Shown here in pieces: positions 30,894 to 40,002 of a DNA stretch of 44,980 bases; within the stretch, counting starts at the first letter, position 1, and each line of letters starts with the position of its first letter. The stretch covers positions 1 through 44,980 of the forward strand of contig JAQWMI010000053.1 in NCBI GenBank assembly GCA_029246865.1, read 5' to 3'. Under the pieces are notes generated by a model. The model was not told the origin of the DNA. It was given only the letters and a program-made list of their open reading frames with translations, and did no database searches. Position numbers and translations under genes: made by a program. Source of the stretch: Alphaproteobacteria bacterium. Its GTDB lineage: Bacteria > Pseudomonadota > Alphaproteobacteria > HIMB59.

Positions 30894-31328
30894 ATGTTAG
30901 ATAAATTAACAAAACAAAGAGAGACAAATAAAAAAAGAAAAGGACGCGGTGGTGGTTCAGGTCTTGGTAAAACATCCGGACGTGGTCACAAAGGTCAAAA
31001 ATCTAGATCAGGTGTTGCAGTTACTACTTTTGAAGGTGGTCAGATGCCAATCTACAGAAAGACACCCAAAAGAGGTTTTAATTCACTAAAAAAACAAAAC
31101 CCAACATCTTTTACGATACCATTAAATAATTTTAACAGTATTGAAGAAGACTCTGTGATTAATCATGATTTTCTAGTCACTAAAGGATTTTTAAAGAAAA
31201 AAGATCTTAAGAAGTCTATCAAAATTATTGACTCTGTTAGTTTTAAGAAAAAATTACAATTTAAAGACTTTAAATTTACTGATGGCGCTAAGAAAAGAAT
31301 TGAATCATTAGGTGGATCAACTCAATAG
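30894..31328 (+). CDS. rplO: 50S ribosomal protein L15
   Basis: L15 is a late-assembling core protein. The 144 residues have the glycine-rich [20 protein letters not shown] and [16 protein letters not shown], which are diagnostic. It lies 18 bp before secY. Confidence 0.97.
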   Translation: MLDKLTKQRETNKKRKGRGGGSGLGKTSGRGHKGQKSRSGVAVTTFEGGQMPIYRKTPKRGFNSLKKQNPTSFTIPLNNFNSIEEDSVINHDFLVTKGFLKKKDLKKSIKIIDSVSFKKKLQFKDFKFTDGAKKRIESLGGSTQ

Positions 31329-31346
31329 AACTAACAAATTCATTCC

Positions 31347-32675
31347 ATGAATACCAAAGTCCCAAACATAGATTATAACGAAGCTATCAAAAGTTCAGGT
31401 TTATTTAAAAAATTAGGTTTTATTTTATTTGCTCTTGTTGTTTATAGACTTGGGACCTATATACCAATTCCCGGTATTAATTCTGCAGTGCTTGAGCAAA
31501 TCTTTAGTCAACATAAGGATGGTATTTTAGGTATATTTGATATGTTTTCAGGTGGAGCACTAATGAGAATGTCCATTTTTACTTTGGGAGTGATGCCATA
31601 CATCTCTGCATCAATTATAATGCAATTAATGCAATCATCATTTGATGGTTTAAAAGCACTTAAGGAACAAGGCACTATAGGAAGAAAAAAAATTCAACAA
31701 TACACTAGATATTTGACAATTGTTTTAGCATTATTTCAAAGTTATGGAATTTCCAATGGTATGTTAAATATTTCAGATACAGTAGATCCTACACTTGGTA
31801 GTGTTTTATTTTTTCAAATTTCATCAGTCATTTGTATGACAGCTGGAACTGTTTTTCTTATGTGGCTTGGTGAACAAATTACTGAAAATGGTTTTGGAAG
31901 TGGAATATCAATTATTATATTTGCAGGTATTGTCGCAAACCTTCCGTTTGCAATATTCAATACATTTGAATTAGGAAGAACTGGTGCTCTAAGCGCTATA
32001 GCTATTTTAATGATTATAGCCCTGATGTTTATTTTAATCGTTGTAATTTGCTTCGTTGAAAGAGCTCAAAGAAGACTGCTTGTCCAATACCCAAAAAGAC
32101 AGGTTGGCAATAAAGTTTTTGGTGGTCAGTCTTCATATTTACCATTAAAGGTTAATGTAGCTGGTGTGATACCAGCGATCTTTGCTTCTTCATTATTACT
32201 TTTTCCTAATACAATCTCAAATTTTTCATCCTCTTCTGAGGGAATTTTAGCTTCAATAAGTTTTTATCTTGGACACGGAAAACCTTTATATATGCTAGCT
32301 TTTTTCTCTTTAATCGTATTTTTTGCTTTCTTTTATACTGGAGTTGTTTTTAACCCAAAAGAACAAGCTGAGAATTTAAGAAATTATGGTGGTTTTGTCT
32401 TAGGTTATAGACCTGGTGAACAGACCGCAGCTTATTTAGAGCATGTCATATACAGACTAACATTTGTTGGTGCGATTTATTTAGGGCTAATAGCTTTAAT
32501 ACCTGAAATGCTTATATCAAGACTTTCAGTTCCTTTTTATTTAGGCGGTACCAGCTTATTAATTGTGGTTGTTGTAGCTATGGACTTTTTCTCACAAATT
32601 CAAACACAACTCTATTCTTCTCAATATGAAAAAGCTCTTAGCAAAAATAAAGTATATAAAAGTAAATGGTTATAA
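31347..32675 (+). CDS. secY: Preprotein translocase channel subunit SecY
   Basis: SecY forms the protein-conducting channel in the inner membrane, with SecE encoded 22 kb upstream. The 442-residue product has ten hydrophobic segments, the plug-region GIFDMFSGGALMRMSIFTLG and the cytoplasmic loop with YPKRQVGNKVFGGQSSYLPL. Its end overlaps adk by 10 bp. No rpmJ (L36) follows. Confidence 0.98.
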   Translation: MNTKVPNIDYNEAIKSSGLFKKLGFILFALVVYRLGTYIPIPGINSAVLEQIFSQHKDGILGIFDMFSGGALMRMSIFTLGVMPYISASIIMQLMQSSFDGLKALKEQGTIGRKKIQQYTRYLTIVLALFQSYGISNGMLNISDTVDPTLGSVLFFQISSVICMTAGTVFLMWLGEQITENGFGSGISIIIFAGIVANLPFAIFNTFELGRTGALSAIAILMIIALMFILIVVICFVERAQRRLLVQYPKRQVGNKVFGGQSSYLPLKVNVAGVIPAIFASSLLLFPNTISNFSSSSEGILASISFYLGHGKPLYMLAFFSLIVFFAFFYTGVVFNPKEQAENLRNYGGFVLGYRPGEQTAAYLEHVIYRLTFVGAIYLGLIALIPEMLISRLSVPFYLGGTSLLIVVVVAMDFFSQIQTQLYSSQYEKALSKNKVYKSKWL

Positions 32676-33220
32676 TCTTTATTGGCCCTCCTGGATCAGG
32701 AAAAGGTACACAAGCAAATTTATTAAAAGAACATCTTCCGAACCTCATTATACTCACTGTAAGTAGCTTACTTCTTGAAAAATCATCAGACGGATCAATA
32801 TTTGGTAATCAGATAAAAGAAAAAATGGATAAAGGTGAATTGATCGAAGACAATATTGTTAATCAGGTATTAACTGATAAATTTACGTCTCTTAAAGGAG
32901 AAGATATTTTAATTGATGGGTATCCAAGAAGTTTAAAACAGGCTGAGTTTTTAAACAAACTACTAGTAGATGAAACCTCTAAAATAGTTTTCAACTTTAA
33001 TGTAGAAAAAAACATACTTAAAGAAAGAATTTTGAAAAGATCACAAATTGAATCTAGAAAAGATGATAGCGTTTTTGATAAGAGATTTGATATTTATCAA
33101 GAAACATACGAGGAAATACTTAATTTTGTCGATAAAAACTTTGATTTAAAGAATATTGAGGCTGATAATAGCCTTGAGTCCATTAATATTGAAATTAAAG
33201 GCTTTTTAGGAAAATTATAG
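32666..33220 (+). CDS. adk: Adenylate kinase, short form without large LID domain
   Basis: The enzyme interconverts ATP, AMP and ADP. The P-loop GPPGSGKGT lies at residues 7-15, the AMP-site DGYPRSLKQAEFL is present, and a short KRSQIESRKDDS-type linker replaces the roughly 30-residue LID of long adenylate kinases, giving 184 residues. Its ATG is inside the secY 3' end (10-bp overlap). The secY-adk-rpsM order is common in alphaproteobacteria. Confidence 0.93.
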   Translation: MVIIFIGPPGSGKGTQANLLKEHLPNLIILTVSSLLLEKSSDGSIFGNQIKEKMDKGELIEDNIVNQVLTDKFTSLKGEDILIDGYPRSLKQAEFLNKLLVDETSKIVFNFNVEKNILKERILKRSQIESRKDDSVFDKRFDIYQETYEEILNFVDKNFDLKNIEADNSLESINIEIKGFLGKL

Positions 33221-33231
33221 GAGTATTTTTG

Positions 33232-33258
33232 TTGACTAAATATATTTTTTTTTATAGT
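33232..33258 (+). promoter_or_regulatory. Candidate promoter for rpsM-rpsK-rpoA-rplQ
   Basis: TTGACT (33232-33237) is followed after 15 bp by TATAGT (33253-33258). The 15-bp spacer is short for sigma70, but the box matches those before rpsL and tRNA-Tyr, and the 61-bp gap is the largest between protein genes in the ribosomal block. A T-run in the spacer is notable. Confidence 0.42.
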
Positions 33259-33269
33259 TTCACCCCTTC

Positions 33270-33284
33270 AGGAGATCTCAATTG
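33270..33284 (+). promoter_or_regulatory. Strong ribosome binding site with TTG start for rpsM
   Basis: AGGAGA (33270-33275) stands 6 bases before TTG at 33282. The following codons give ARIAGVNIP, the conserved N-terminus of S13, so the TTG start is well supported. Confidence 0.85.
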
Positions 33285-33659
33285 GCAAGAATAGCAGGCG
33301 TAAATATCCCAGTTAATAAAAGAGCAGTTATATCTTTAACTTATATTCATGGTATAGGTCCTAAGTTTGCTGCAGATATTTGTACTATTACTGGTTTAGA
33401 CTTTAGTAAAAGAATTAAAGATTGTTCAGAAGATGAAATTGTAAAAGTTAGAAAAGTAATTGAAGAAAGTTATACCGTTGAAGGGGATTTAAGAAGAACA
33501 GTTTCACAGAATATTAAAAGATTAAAAGATCTCGGTTGTTATAGAGGATTAAGACATAGAAGACAGCTTCCAACAAGAGGTCAAAGAACACACACTAACG
33601 CTAGAACTCGTAAGGGTAAAGCTGTTGCGATTGCTGGTAAAAAGAAAGTTACAAAATAG
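33282..33659 (+). CDS. rpsM: 30S ribosomal protein S13, TTG start
   Basis: S13 contacts the P-site tRNA and bridges to the large subunit. The 125 residues include [20 protein letters not shown] and the ending [20 protein letters not shown]. The TTG start is inferred from family alignment and from AGGAG upstream. It opens the alpha group and probably has its own promoter. Confidence 0.96.
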   Translation: MARIAGVNIPVNKRAVISLTYIHGIGPKFAADICTITGLDFSKRIKDCSEDEIVKVRKVIEESYTVEGDLRRTVSQNIKRLKDLGCYRGLRHRRQLPTRGQRTHTNARTRKGKAVAIAGKKKVTK

Positions 33660-33665
33660 ATAATT

Positions 33666-34058
33666 ATGGCTAAAGATAAAAAAAGTGAAGTAAAAAAAAA
33701 GAAAAAGGACTACAACCCTAACGGGGTGGTACATATTAATAGTTCATTTAACAATACAATTATAACAATAGCAGATACTAACGGTAATGCAGTTTCATGG
33801 TCTTCTAGTGGAACTATGGGCTTTAGGGGTTCGAAAAAATCCACCCCATATGCAGCTCAAATGGCAACTGATGCTGCTGGAAAAAAAGCTTATGACTTAG
33901 GGCTGAGAAAATTAGATGTGTTGATGAAGGGTCCTGGATCAGGTCGTGAATCTGCTTTAAGAGCATTACAAAATATTGGTTTTTCAATTTCTAATATTAA
34001 GGACGTTACACCATTGCCTCATAATGGGTGTAGAGCAAAGAAGAAAAGAAGAGTTTAA
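33666..34058 (+). CDS. rpsK: 30S ribosomal protein S11
   Basis: S11 lines the platform near the E site. The 130-residue protein has a lysine-rich N-terminus, then [20 protein letters not shown] and [14 protein letters not shown], with the end [13 protein letters not shown]. It lies 6 bp after rpsM. Confidence 0.98.
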   Translation: MAKDKKSEVKKKKKDYNPNGVVHINSSFNNTIITIADTNGNAVSWSSSGTMGFRGSKKSTPYAAQMATDAAGKKAYDLGLRKLDVLMKGPGSGRESALRALQNIGFSISNIKDVTPLPHNGCRAKKKRRV

Positions 34059-34070
34059 AAGTTAATTTTT

Positions 34071-34087
34071 AAGGAGATATGAAGTGA
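34071..34087 (+). promoter_or_regulatory. Translation start region of rpoA with a two-codon upstream ORF
   Basis: AAGGAG (34071-34076) is 7 bases before the GTG start at 34084. Between them ATG AAG TGA (34079-34087) forms a Met-Lys-stop unit in another frame whose TGA overlaps the GTG. The ATG is only 2 bases from the Shine-Dalgarno, so initiation at GTG is favoured. Confidence 0.7.
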
Positions 34088-35112
34088 TAGAGAATAATTG
34101 GATTTCGTTGGTTAAGCCTAATAAGGTTGAGTATAAAATTAGTGAAAATAAAAAATTTGGAACTGTAATAATTGAGCCATTAGAAAAAGGCTTTGGAACT
34201 ACTCTTGGTAATGCTTTAAGAAGAGTTCTTCTTTCTTCACTTCAAGGAACAGCTATGACATCTATTAAAATCAATGGTGTACTTCATGAATTTTCAACCA
34301 TTGAAGGAGTTAGAGAAGACGTTACAGATATAATTATGAACTTAAAAAATGTTACATTTAACTCTTCTAGCAATCATACACAGAAATTGTCTTTAAACGT
34401 TAAAGGTCCTAAAGAAGTATTATCCTCTGATTTTGAGGAAAATAGCGAAGTTGAAATAGTTGATAAAGATGTCGTAATTATGAATTTAGACGATAACAGA
34501 GAAGTTAATCTTGAAATTTTTCTTGACGTAAATAAAGGATATTTACCAGCAGAAAAAAATAAGTCTGATGATAGTAAGAGTGTTGGACAAATTGTTTTAG
34601 ACAGCACTTTTAGTCCTGTTAAAAGAGTTTCATTTAAAGTTGAAAATTCAAGAATAGGTCAAGACACTGAATTTGATAAATTAATTTTAGATATTGAAAC
34701 AAATGGGGTAATTACTCCTGATGAAGCAGCCGCTCTAGCAGCAAGAATACTTCAAGACCAGCTTAAGCCGTTTATTAACTTCGAAGAACCTACTGAAGAG
34801 GAAAGAAAACAACTTCAATCCTCTAACGAACCTCAGTTTAATAAAAATTTATTAAAGAAAGTTGATGAGTTGGAGTTATCTGTTAGATCAGCTAACTGCT
34901 TAAAAAATGATAATATATTTTATATTGGTGATTTAGTGCAAAAAACAGAAGGTGAAATGTTAAGAACACCAAATTTTGGTAGAAAATCACTAGATGAGAT
35001 TAAGGAAGTATTAGTTTCTATGAGTCTTTCAATGGGAATGGATCTGCCTGGTTGGCCTCCTGAAAATATTGACGAGTTATCTAAAAGGTATGAGGATCCA
35101 TTTAAAGTTTAG
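34084..35112 (+). CDS. rpoA: DNA-directed RNA polymerase alpha subunit, GTG start
   Basis: Alpha dimerises to start polymerase assembly and its C-terminal domain contacts activators and UP elements. The 342-residue product has the N-terminal domain signature [20 protein letters not shown] and the C-terminal domain [17 protein letters not shown] and [19 protein letters not shown] is the start because the only nearby ATG leads to a stop after two codons. It lies 25 bp after rpsK and 2 bp before rplQ. Confidence 0.98.
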   Translation: MIENNWISLVKPNKVEYKISENKKFGTVIIEPLEKGFGTTLGNALRRVLLSSLQGTAMTSIKINGVLHEFSTIEGVREDVTDIIMNLKNVTFNSSSNHTQKLSLNVKGPKEVLSSDFEENSEVEIVDKDVVIMNLDDNREVNLEIFLDVNKGYLPAEKNKSDDSKSVGQIVLDSTFSPVKRVSFKVENSRIGQDTEFDKLILDIETNGVITPDEAAALAARILQDQLKPFINFEEPTEEERKQLQSSNEPQFNKNLLKKVDELELSVRSANCLKNDNIFYIGDLVQKTEGEMLRTPNFGRKSLDEIKEVLVSMSLSMGMDLPGWPPENIDELSKRYEDPFKV

Positions 35113-35114
35113 TT

Positions 35115-35471
35115 ATGAAACACGGTTTAAAGCAAAGAAAATTAAATAGAACATCGTCTCATAGATTGGCTTTATTAAAAAACCTTTCTATAAGTTTAAT
35201 TAAACATGAATCTATTACCACAACTACTGAAAAAGCTAAAGAACTCAGACCGTTTATTGAAAAACTAGTTACAAAAGCAAGAACAGACACATTAGCAAAT
35301 AGAAGGATTGTTTTATCAACTCTCTTCAACAACCAAGAAGCAACAAGTAAGCTTTTTTCAGATATCTCAAAAAAATTCCTTGAAACAAATGGTGGGTACA
35401 CAAGAATTATAAAAAAAGGCAACAGAGTTGGTGATTTTGCCCACACTAGCATAATACAATTCATAAAATAA
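35115..35471 (+). CDS. rplQ: 50S ribosomal protein L17
   Basis: The 118-residue protein starts MKHGLKQRKLNRTSSHRLAL and has TTTEKAKELRPFIEKLVTKA and the ending GDFAHTSIIQFI, all typical of L17. It closes the ribosomal protein block. Confidence 0.98.
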   Translation: MKHGLKQRKLNRTSSHRLALLKNLSISLIKHESITTTTEKAKELRPFIEKLVTKARTDTLANRRIVLSTLFNNQEATSKLFSDISKKFLETNGGYTRIIKKGNRVGDFAHTSIIQFIK

Positions 35472-35472
35472 T

Positions 35473-35832
35473 TTGATTTCTATTAGCTCTTATCTAGCTC
35501 TTTTAACAGGTGCTATGATAGGCGCCTCCTTAAGATATTTAGTAAGCACTTTTGAATACACTATAATGGGTGTACCGGCATCTACATTGATTGTTAATTT
35601 GTTAGGTTCTTTAATAGCGGGAATTTTTCTTAATAAATTTACAGGAACATCATATTTTTTAATTTATATAGGAGTACTTGGTAGTTTTACAACACTATCA
35701 TCGTTTAATATTGAATTATTTAACCTTATGAATAATCAATTATATTTAAAGTCATTTGTCTTCTTCTTCTCTAATATTTTTATTTCCTTCTTATTTTTTG
35801 TAATTGGTTTTTATTTTTTTAATAAAAATTGA
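35473..35832 (+). CDS. crcB: Fluoride channel CrcB/FluC
   Basis: This small membrane protein exports fluoride as an antiparallel dimer. The 119 residues show four hydrophobic segments and the family patterns GAMIGASLRYLVS (13-25), STLIVNLLGSLIAGIF and GVLGSFTTLSSFNIE, which correspond to the usual GxFTTFSTF pore motif with some substitutions. The start is TTG one base after the rplQ stop, so it is read with the ribosomal operon. The neighbouring rluC-like gene is a common partner in alphaproteobacteria. No fluoride riboswitch fits in the one-base gap. Confidence 0.87.
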   Translation: MISISSYLALLTGAMIGASLRYLVSTFEYTIMGVPASTLIVNLLGSLIAGIFLNKFTGTSYFLIYIGVLGSFTTLSSFNIELFNLMNNQLYLKSFVFFFSNIFISFLFFVIGFYFFNKN

Positions 35833-36662
35833 ATATTTTAGTACATCAAGAACACCCCAGATTAGATAAATTCCTTATTAAGTATTTTAATGGACCTCCT
35901 ATGTCTCTCATCCAAAGATTAATTAGAAAGAAGCAAATCCTATTAAATGATCAAAAATGTAAACCATCACAAAGTATCAAAAATAAAGACATTATTAATA
36001 TTTTTTATAATTTCAAATCTAATGAAAATGTTGAAAATTCCAATTTGATTAACATTACGGATAAAGAAAAAGATAAATTTATTAAGTTAATTATTCATGA
36101 AAATGATAAATTTATTGTCATAAATAAACCAAGCAGCATTGCCGTACAGGGTGGAACAAAAGTCAAAATATCCTTAAAAGACATTTACGAGGTTGTTCTA
36201 AATATTAAGCTTTATATTGTCCACAGGATAGACAAAGATACTAGTGGATTAATCATACTAACGAAAGATCGTTTTTCAGCATCAGATATCTCTAAATTAT
36301 TTATAGATAAGAAAATTTATAAACATTATTTAGCAGTAACAGATAGAAAATTCTTAAAAAATAATGACTTGTTAATTCATACTAATAATGAAAAGCAAAT
36401 AATGAAACTAAGATACAGATTTATAAATACATCTGATGTGGGTTATATTTATCTTGTTTCACTTCTAACCGGGAGGAAGCATCAAATAAGACTTCAATTT
36501 TCCTTAAGTAAAAACCCTATCGTTAATGACATTAAGTTTAATAAAAAAGAAAGTAATGGATTGTTAGGCCTTCGAGCATATTCAATAAAATTTTGGTATG
36601 ACAAAAAGTTTTATAATTTTAAATTACCACTCAAGGAAACTCTAAAATCATTTGATTTTTAA
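35829..36662 (+). CDS. rluC: RluC/RluD-family 23S rRNA pseudouridine synthase, TTG start
   Basis: The enzyme isomerises uridines in 23S rRNA. An S4 RNA-binding domain covers about residues 10-62 (RLDKFLIKYF, then IRKKQILLN), followed by the catalytic domain with VHRIDKDTSGLIILTK, where D135 is the nucleophile, and the closing motif TGRKHQIRLQF. The first codon is TTG overlapping the crcB stop (TTGA); later ATG codons would cut into the S4 domain. The last 32 bp overlap lipB on the opposite strand. RluD is an alternative within the family, but the operon partner crcB favours RluC. Confidence 0.88.
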   Translation: MNILVHQEHPRLDKFLIKYFNGPPMSLIQRLIRKKQILLNDQKCKPSQSIKNKDIINIFYNFKSNENVENSNLINITDKEKDKFIKLIIHENDKFIVINKPSSIAVQGGTKVKISLKDIYEVVLNIKLYIVHRIDKDTSGLIILTKDRFSASDISKLFIDKKIYKHYLAVTDRKFLKNNDLLIHTNNEKQIMKLRYRFINTSDVGYIYLVSLLTGRKHQIRLQFSLSKNPIVNDIKFNKKESNGLLGLRAYSIKFWYDKKFYNFKLPLKETLKSFDF

Positions 36663-37257
36663 TTTCTTTAACTATTCGATCATAGGAATAATCAATTTCT
36701 AATTCTTTTAATGAGCTGATTTCAAATTCATTCAAGCCGCAAGGATTTATTAGTCTGAATTTTTGTAAGTCTGGCTTAAAATTTATTGAAATCCCGTGAT
36801 AGATAACACCACTACTATACCTTAACCCTATAAAGATAATTTTTTTCATGCCCTTGGCGCTTTTTATCCATAAGCCTCTATTTTTTTCTTTTTTTGGATA
36901 AAGCTTTATATTTTCTCTAGCAAAAGCATTAATTATTAATTTTTCAATCTGATCAATAAATTCTATTAAGCCTAATTTTCTTTTTTTAATATTTAGCATA
37001 AAATAAATAATCAATTGTCCTGGTCCATGAAATGTCATTTGACCACCTCTATTAACCTTAATCACAGGTATTTTTTCTATATATTCTTGATTCAAACCAA
37101 TATTAGAACTGCCAGCTGTAAACACACTATTATGCTCTAACATCCATATGACCTCATTGCTTTCACCTTCTGTTTTTATTTTTTCTACATTTTTTTCCAT
37201 ATCTCTTATTATGGATTGGTAACTTTGATAACCTTTTAGTTGTTTTATTAATACCAT
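36631..37257 (-). CDS. lipB: Octanoyl-[acyl-carrier-protein]:protein N-octanoyltransferase
   Basis: LipB moves octanoate from ACP to lipoyl domains, the first step of lipoate synthesis. The RGGQMTFHGPGQLIIY motif lies at 70-85; the catalytic pair is K139 (KKIIFIGLR) and C173 (NPCGL). The 208-residue length is normal. The 3' end overlaps the rluC 3' end for 32 bp, and the ATG is only 24 bp from the divergent tRNA-Leu, so the tRNA promoter must lie within lipB coding DNA. lipA is not in the window. Confidence 0.95.
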   Translation of the reverse strand: MVLIKQLKGYQSYQSIIRDMEKNVEKIKTEGESNEVIWMLEHNSVFTAGSSNIGLNQEYIEKIPVIKVNRGGQMTFHGPGQLIIYFMLNIKKRKLGLIEFIDQIEKLIINAFARENIKLYPKKEKNRGLWIKSAKGMKKIIFIGLRYSSGVIYHGISINFKPDLQKFRLINPCGLNEFEISSLKELEIDYSYDRIVKEIKNQMILEFP

Positions 37258-37281
37258 TCGATAATTTAATGATTGAAGTAA

Positions 37282-37368
37282 GCGGACGTGGCGGAACTGG
37301 TAGACGCGCAGCGTTGAGGTCGCTGTGGGATTATTCCTGTGGAAGTTCGAGTCTTCTCGTCCGCACCA
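37282..37368 (+). tRNA. tRNA-Leu (anticodon GAG), 3' CCA encoded
   Basis: This is an 87-nt class II tRNA. Acceptor GCGGACG pairs with CGTCCGC, the anticodon stem CAGCG/CGCTG encloses TTGAGGT with anticodon GAG, a long variable arm follows, and the T loop is TTCGAGT. It reads CTC/CTT leucine codons. It lies 22 bp before mgtE. Confidence 0.95.
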
Positions 37369-37390
37369 AAATAGGGGTTAATTTGGAGAT

Positions 37391-38692
37391 ATGAAAAATA
37401 CATTTAATAGTATTGAGTTTATAGGTAAAATTCAAAAAAAACACCCCGCAGATCAAGCTGATGCTATTGAAAATCTTGAAACTAGTCATCAAATTTCTTT
37501 TTTAAAAAACCATGTTAATAAACTTCAACCTGATTTCATATCTTATCTCAGAGAAGAGACAAGAGAGGAAATTTTAAGTTTTATACCCAAATCTAAATTA
37601 ATTACTTTCATTAAAACTCTTGATGTTGACGATGCTGTTGAAATATTGAGTGATTTTCAAAAAAAAGACTTAATTTCTATTTTAGCGAAGTTAGGTTCCG
37701 ATCAAAGAATAAAAATTGAGGAAAATTTATCATACCCTGAAGACTCCGCAGGTAGAATCATGAATAAAGATTTTTTAGCAGTCAGTATTCATTTAACTGT
37801 TGGAGAATTAATTGATCATTTGAGAAAATCAAGGAGAGGCCCTAAAGACTTTTATAATGTATTCATTATAGATGATAATAATTCCCCTATAGGTTACATC
37901 CCATCAGGTAGAATTCTTAGATCTAAAAAAACTAAAAAATTATCTGATATTTATATAAAAAATGTTTACAAAATTGATGTTGAGTCAAGTTTTAATGATA
38001 TCTCTTATGTTTTTAGAAAGTATGGTTTAGTATCTACACCTGTCGTTGACCATAATGATAAAATTATAGGTATAATAGCCGTTGATGACGTTGTTGATAT
38101 TGTTTATGAGGAAGACTCAGATGACATTCAAAAATTAGGTGGCTTATTTGTCAATGATTTTTATAAGGGGGCTTTATCTTCCGCCTCTACTCGTTTTGTT
38201 TGGTTAGGTTTAAATTTAATTACAGCTATAATTGCATCTCTAGTAATTGATATATATGCAATCCAACTTCAGCAAATGATTGCCATCGCTGTATTAATGC
38301 CAATTGTTGCATCAATGGGTGGTAATGCAGGCACTCAAGCTATGACTATATATGTCAGAGCGATTGCCACCAAAGATCTAATTGGATCAAATTATGTAAA
38401 CCTAGTTATTAAGGAATTTTTAATTGGTTCTATTAACGGATTATTATTGTCCATTATAATGGGATTCATCGCATATTTTTGGTTTGATAATCTAATTTTA
38501 GCTTTTGCTGTAGGTATATCTATATTAATTAATTTAGGATTTGCCTGTATATTTGGTATTTTAATTCCTTTAACGATGAACAAACTAAAAATTGATCCAG
38601 CTTTAGCTTCAGGAATAATTTTAACTACTTTTACTGATGTTTTCGGTTTTTTATCCTTCCTATCTATCGCCACATACATTATTAATCTCTAA
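37391..38692 (+). CDS. mgtE: Magnesium transporter MgtE
   Basis: MgtE is a Mg2+-gated channel of the inner membrane. The 433 residues follow the family plan: a helical N domain (about 1-115), two CBS domains (about 120-235, with NVFIIDDNNSPIGYI and TPVVDHNDKIIGIIAVDDVV), and five C-terminal membrane helices with LMPIVASMGGNAGTQAMT, the pore-region signature. It starts 22 bp after tRNA-Leu and overlaps ugd by one base (TAATG). Confidence 0.95.
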   Translation: MKNTFNSIEFIGKIQKKHPADQADAIENLETSHQISFLKNHVNKLQPDFISYLREETREEILSFIPKSKLITFIKTLDVDDAVEILSDFQKKDLISILAKLGSDQRIKIEENLSYPEDSAGRIMNKDFLAVSIHLTVGELIDHLRKSRRGPKDFYNVFIIDDNNSPIGYIPSGRILRSKKTKKLSDIYIKNVYKIDVESSFNDISYVFRKYGLVSTPVVDHNDKIIGIIAVDDVVDIVYEEDSDDIQKLGGLFVNDFYKGALSSASTRFVWLGLNLITAIIASLVIDIYAIQLQQMIAIAVLMPIVASMGGNAGTQAMTIYVRAIATKDLIGSNYVNLVIKEFLIGSINGLLLSIIMGFIAYFWFDNLILAFAVGISILINLGFACIFGILIPLTMNKLKIDPALASGIILTTFTDVFGFLSFLSIATYIINL

Positions 38693-40002
38693 TGAATATT
38701 TTAATAATAGGAACAGGTTACGTTGGTTTGGTTTCAGGTGCATGTTTTTCAGAATTTGGTTTTAAAGTTACATGTGTCGATCATGATAAAAATAAGATTA
38801 AAAATTTAAAAAAAGGAATTATCCCTATATATGAGCCAGGTCTAAATGATTTGGTAAAAAAAAATATTAATAATAGAAATTTAAATTTTGACTTAAATGC
38901 TAACAAATATTTAAATAAATCAGATTGTGTATTTCTTGCCGTTGGCACTCCATCCAGAAGAGGAGATGGTCATGCTGATTTAAAATTTGTATTCAAGGCT
39001 GTCGAACAAATTTGTTCAAATGTTAATAAAAAAATAGTATTGGTCACCAAATCTACCGTACCTGTTGGTACAGCAAAAAATATTAAAAATATTATTAAAA
39101 AATATAAAAAAGATGAGTTAATAACTGTTGCTTCTAATCCTGAATTTTTGAGAGAAGGTTCAGCAATAAATGATTTTTTAAGGCCGGATCGGGTTGTAAT
39201 TGGTGCTAATGATGAATACTCAAGATTATTGCTAAATAGCCTCTATAAGCCTCTTAATATACGTCAGGTGCCTATTGTTAATACTGATACTGAAACCTCC
39301 GAGCTTATCAAATATGCCTCTAATTCATTCTTAGCCGCAAAAATAACATTTATTAATGAAATTTCTGTGTTTTGTAAAAAAACGGGCACAAATATTGGTG
39401 ATGTAACAAGGGCCATGGGGCTGGACAAAAGGATAGGTTCTAAATTTTTACATCCTGGCCCAGGTTATGGCGGCTCTTGCTTTCCAAAAGACACACTCGC
39501 TATGTCTAAAATATTTAAAGACCAAAGAATTAAATTTAATATTGTTGATAGTGTAATAAAAACAAATGATAAAATAAAAAAAAATATATCAATTGAAATA
39601 TTAAAAATCATCAAAGCTAATAAAATTAATAAAGTTTTATTTTTAGGACTTTCCTTTAAGCCCGAAACTGATGATATTAGAGAGTCTTCTTCTATTTTTA
39701 TAATTAACTATCTACTTAAAAAACATAAAAAGCTATCAATAAGTGCTCATGATCCAGTAGCAATTCCAAATGCTAAAAAAGAAAAATTAAATATTAAGTA
39801 TTATTCTGATTTAAATAAATCTTTTGATAATCAGCAAATGATTATTATTGGTACTGAATGGAATATTTATAGATCGATAAATTTTAAAAAACTACACTTA
39901 CAAATGAGCTCTCATGTAATTTACGATTTAAGAAATATTTATATTCACGATAAAGAAATTGTTAAACTTGGATTTAGGTATTATTCTCTTTCATCTAAAT
40001 GA
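38692..40002 (+). CDS. ugd: UDP-glucose/GDP-mannose dehydrogenase family, probable UDP-glucose 6-dehydrogenase
   Basis: The enzyme oxidises UDP-glucose to UDP-glucuronate with two NAD+. The Rossmann motif GTGYVGLVSG is at residues 7-16, AVGTP and EFLREGSAINDFLRPDRVVIG follow, and the catalytic C263 lies in GYGGSCFPKDT. The C-terminal domain has GLSFKPETDDIRESSS. The 436-residue length matches Ugd. It overlaps mgtE by one base and the phosphomutase by four, which implies a sugar-nucleotide operon. GDP-mannose dehydrogenase is the main alternative. Confidence 0.9.
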   Translation: MNILIIGTGYVGLVSGACFSEFGFKVTCVDHDKNKIKNLKKGIIPIYEPGLNDLVKKNINNRNLNFDLNANKYLNKSDCVFLAVGTPSRRGDGHADLKFVFKAVEQICSNVNKKIVLVTKSTVPVGTAKNIKNIIKKYKKDELITVASNPEFLREGSAINDFLRPDRVVIGANDEYSRLLLNSLYKPLNIRQVPIVNTDTETSELIKYASNSFLAAKITFINEISVFCKKTGTNIGDVTRAMGLDKRIGSKFLHPGPGYGGSCFPKDTLAMSKIFKDQRIKFNIVDSVIKTNDKIKKNISIEILKIIKANKINKVLFLGLSFKPETDDIRESSSIFIINYLLKKHKKLSISAHDPVAIPNAKKEKLNIKYYSDLNKSFDNQQMIIIGTEWNIYRSINFKKLHLQMSSHVIYDLRNIYIHDKEIVKLGFRYYSLSSK

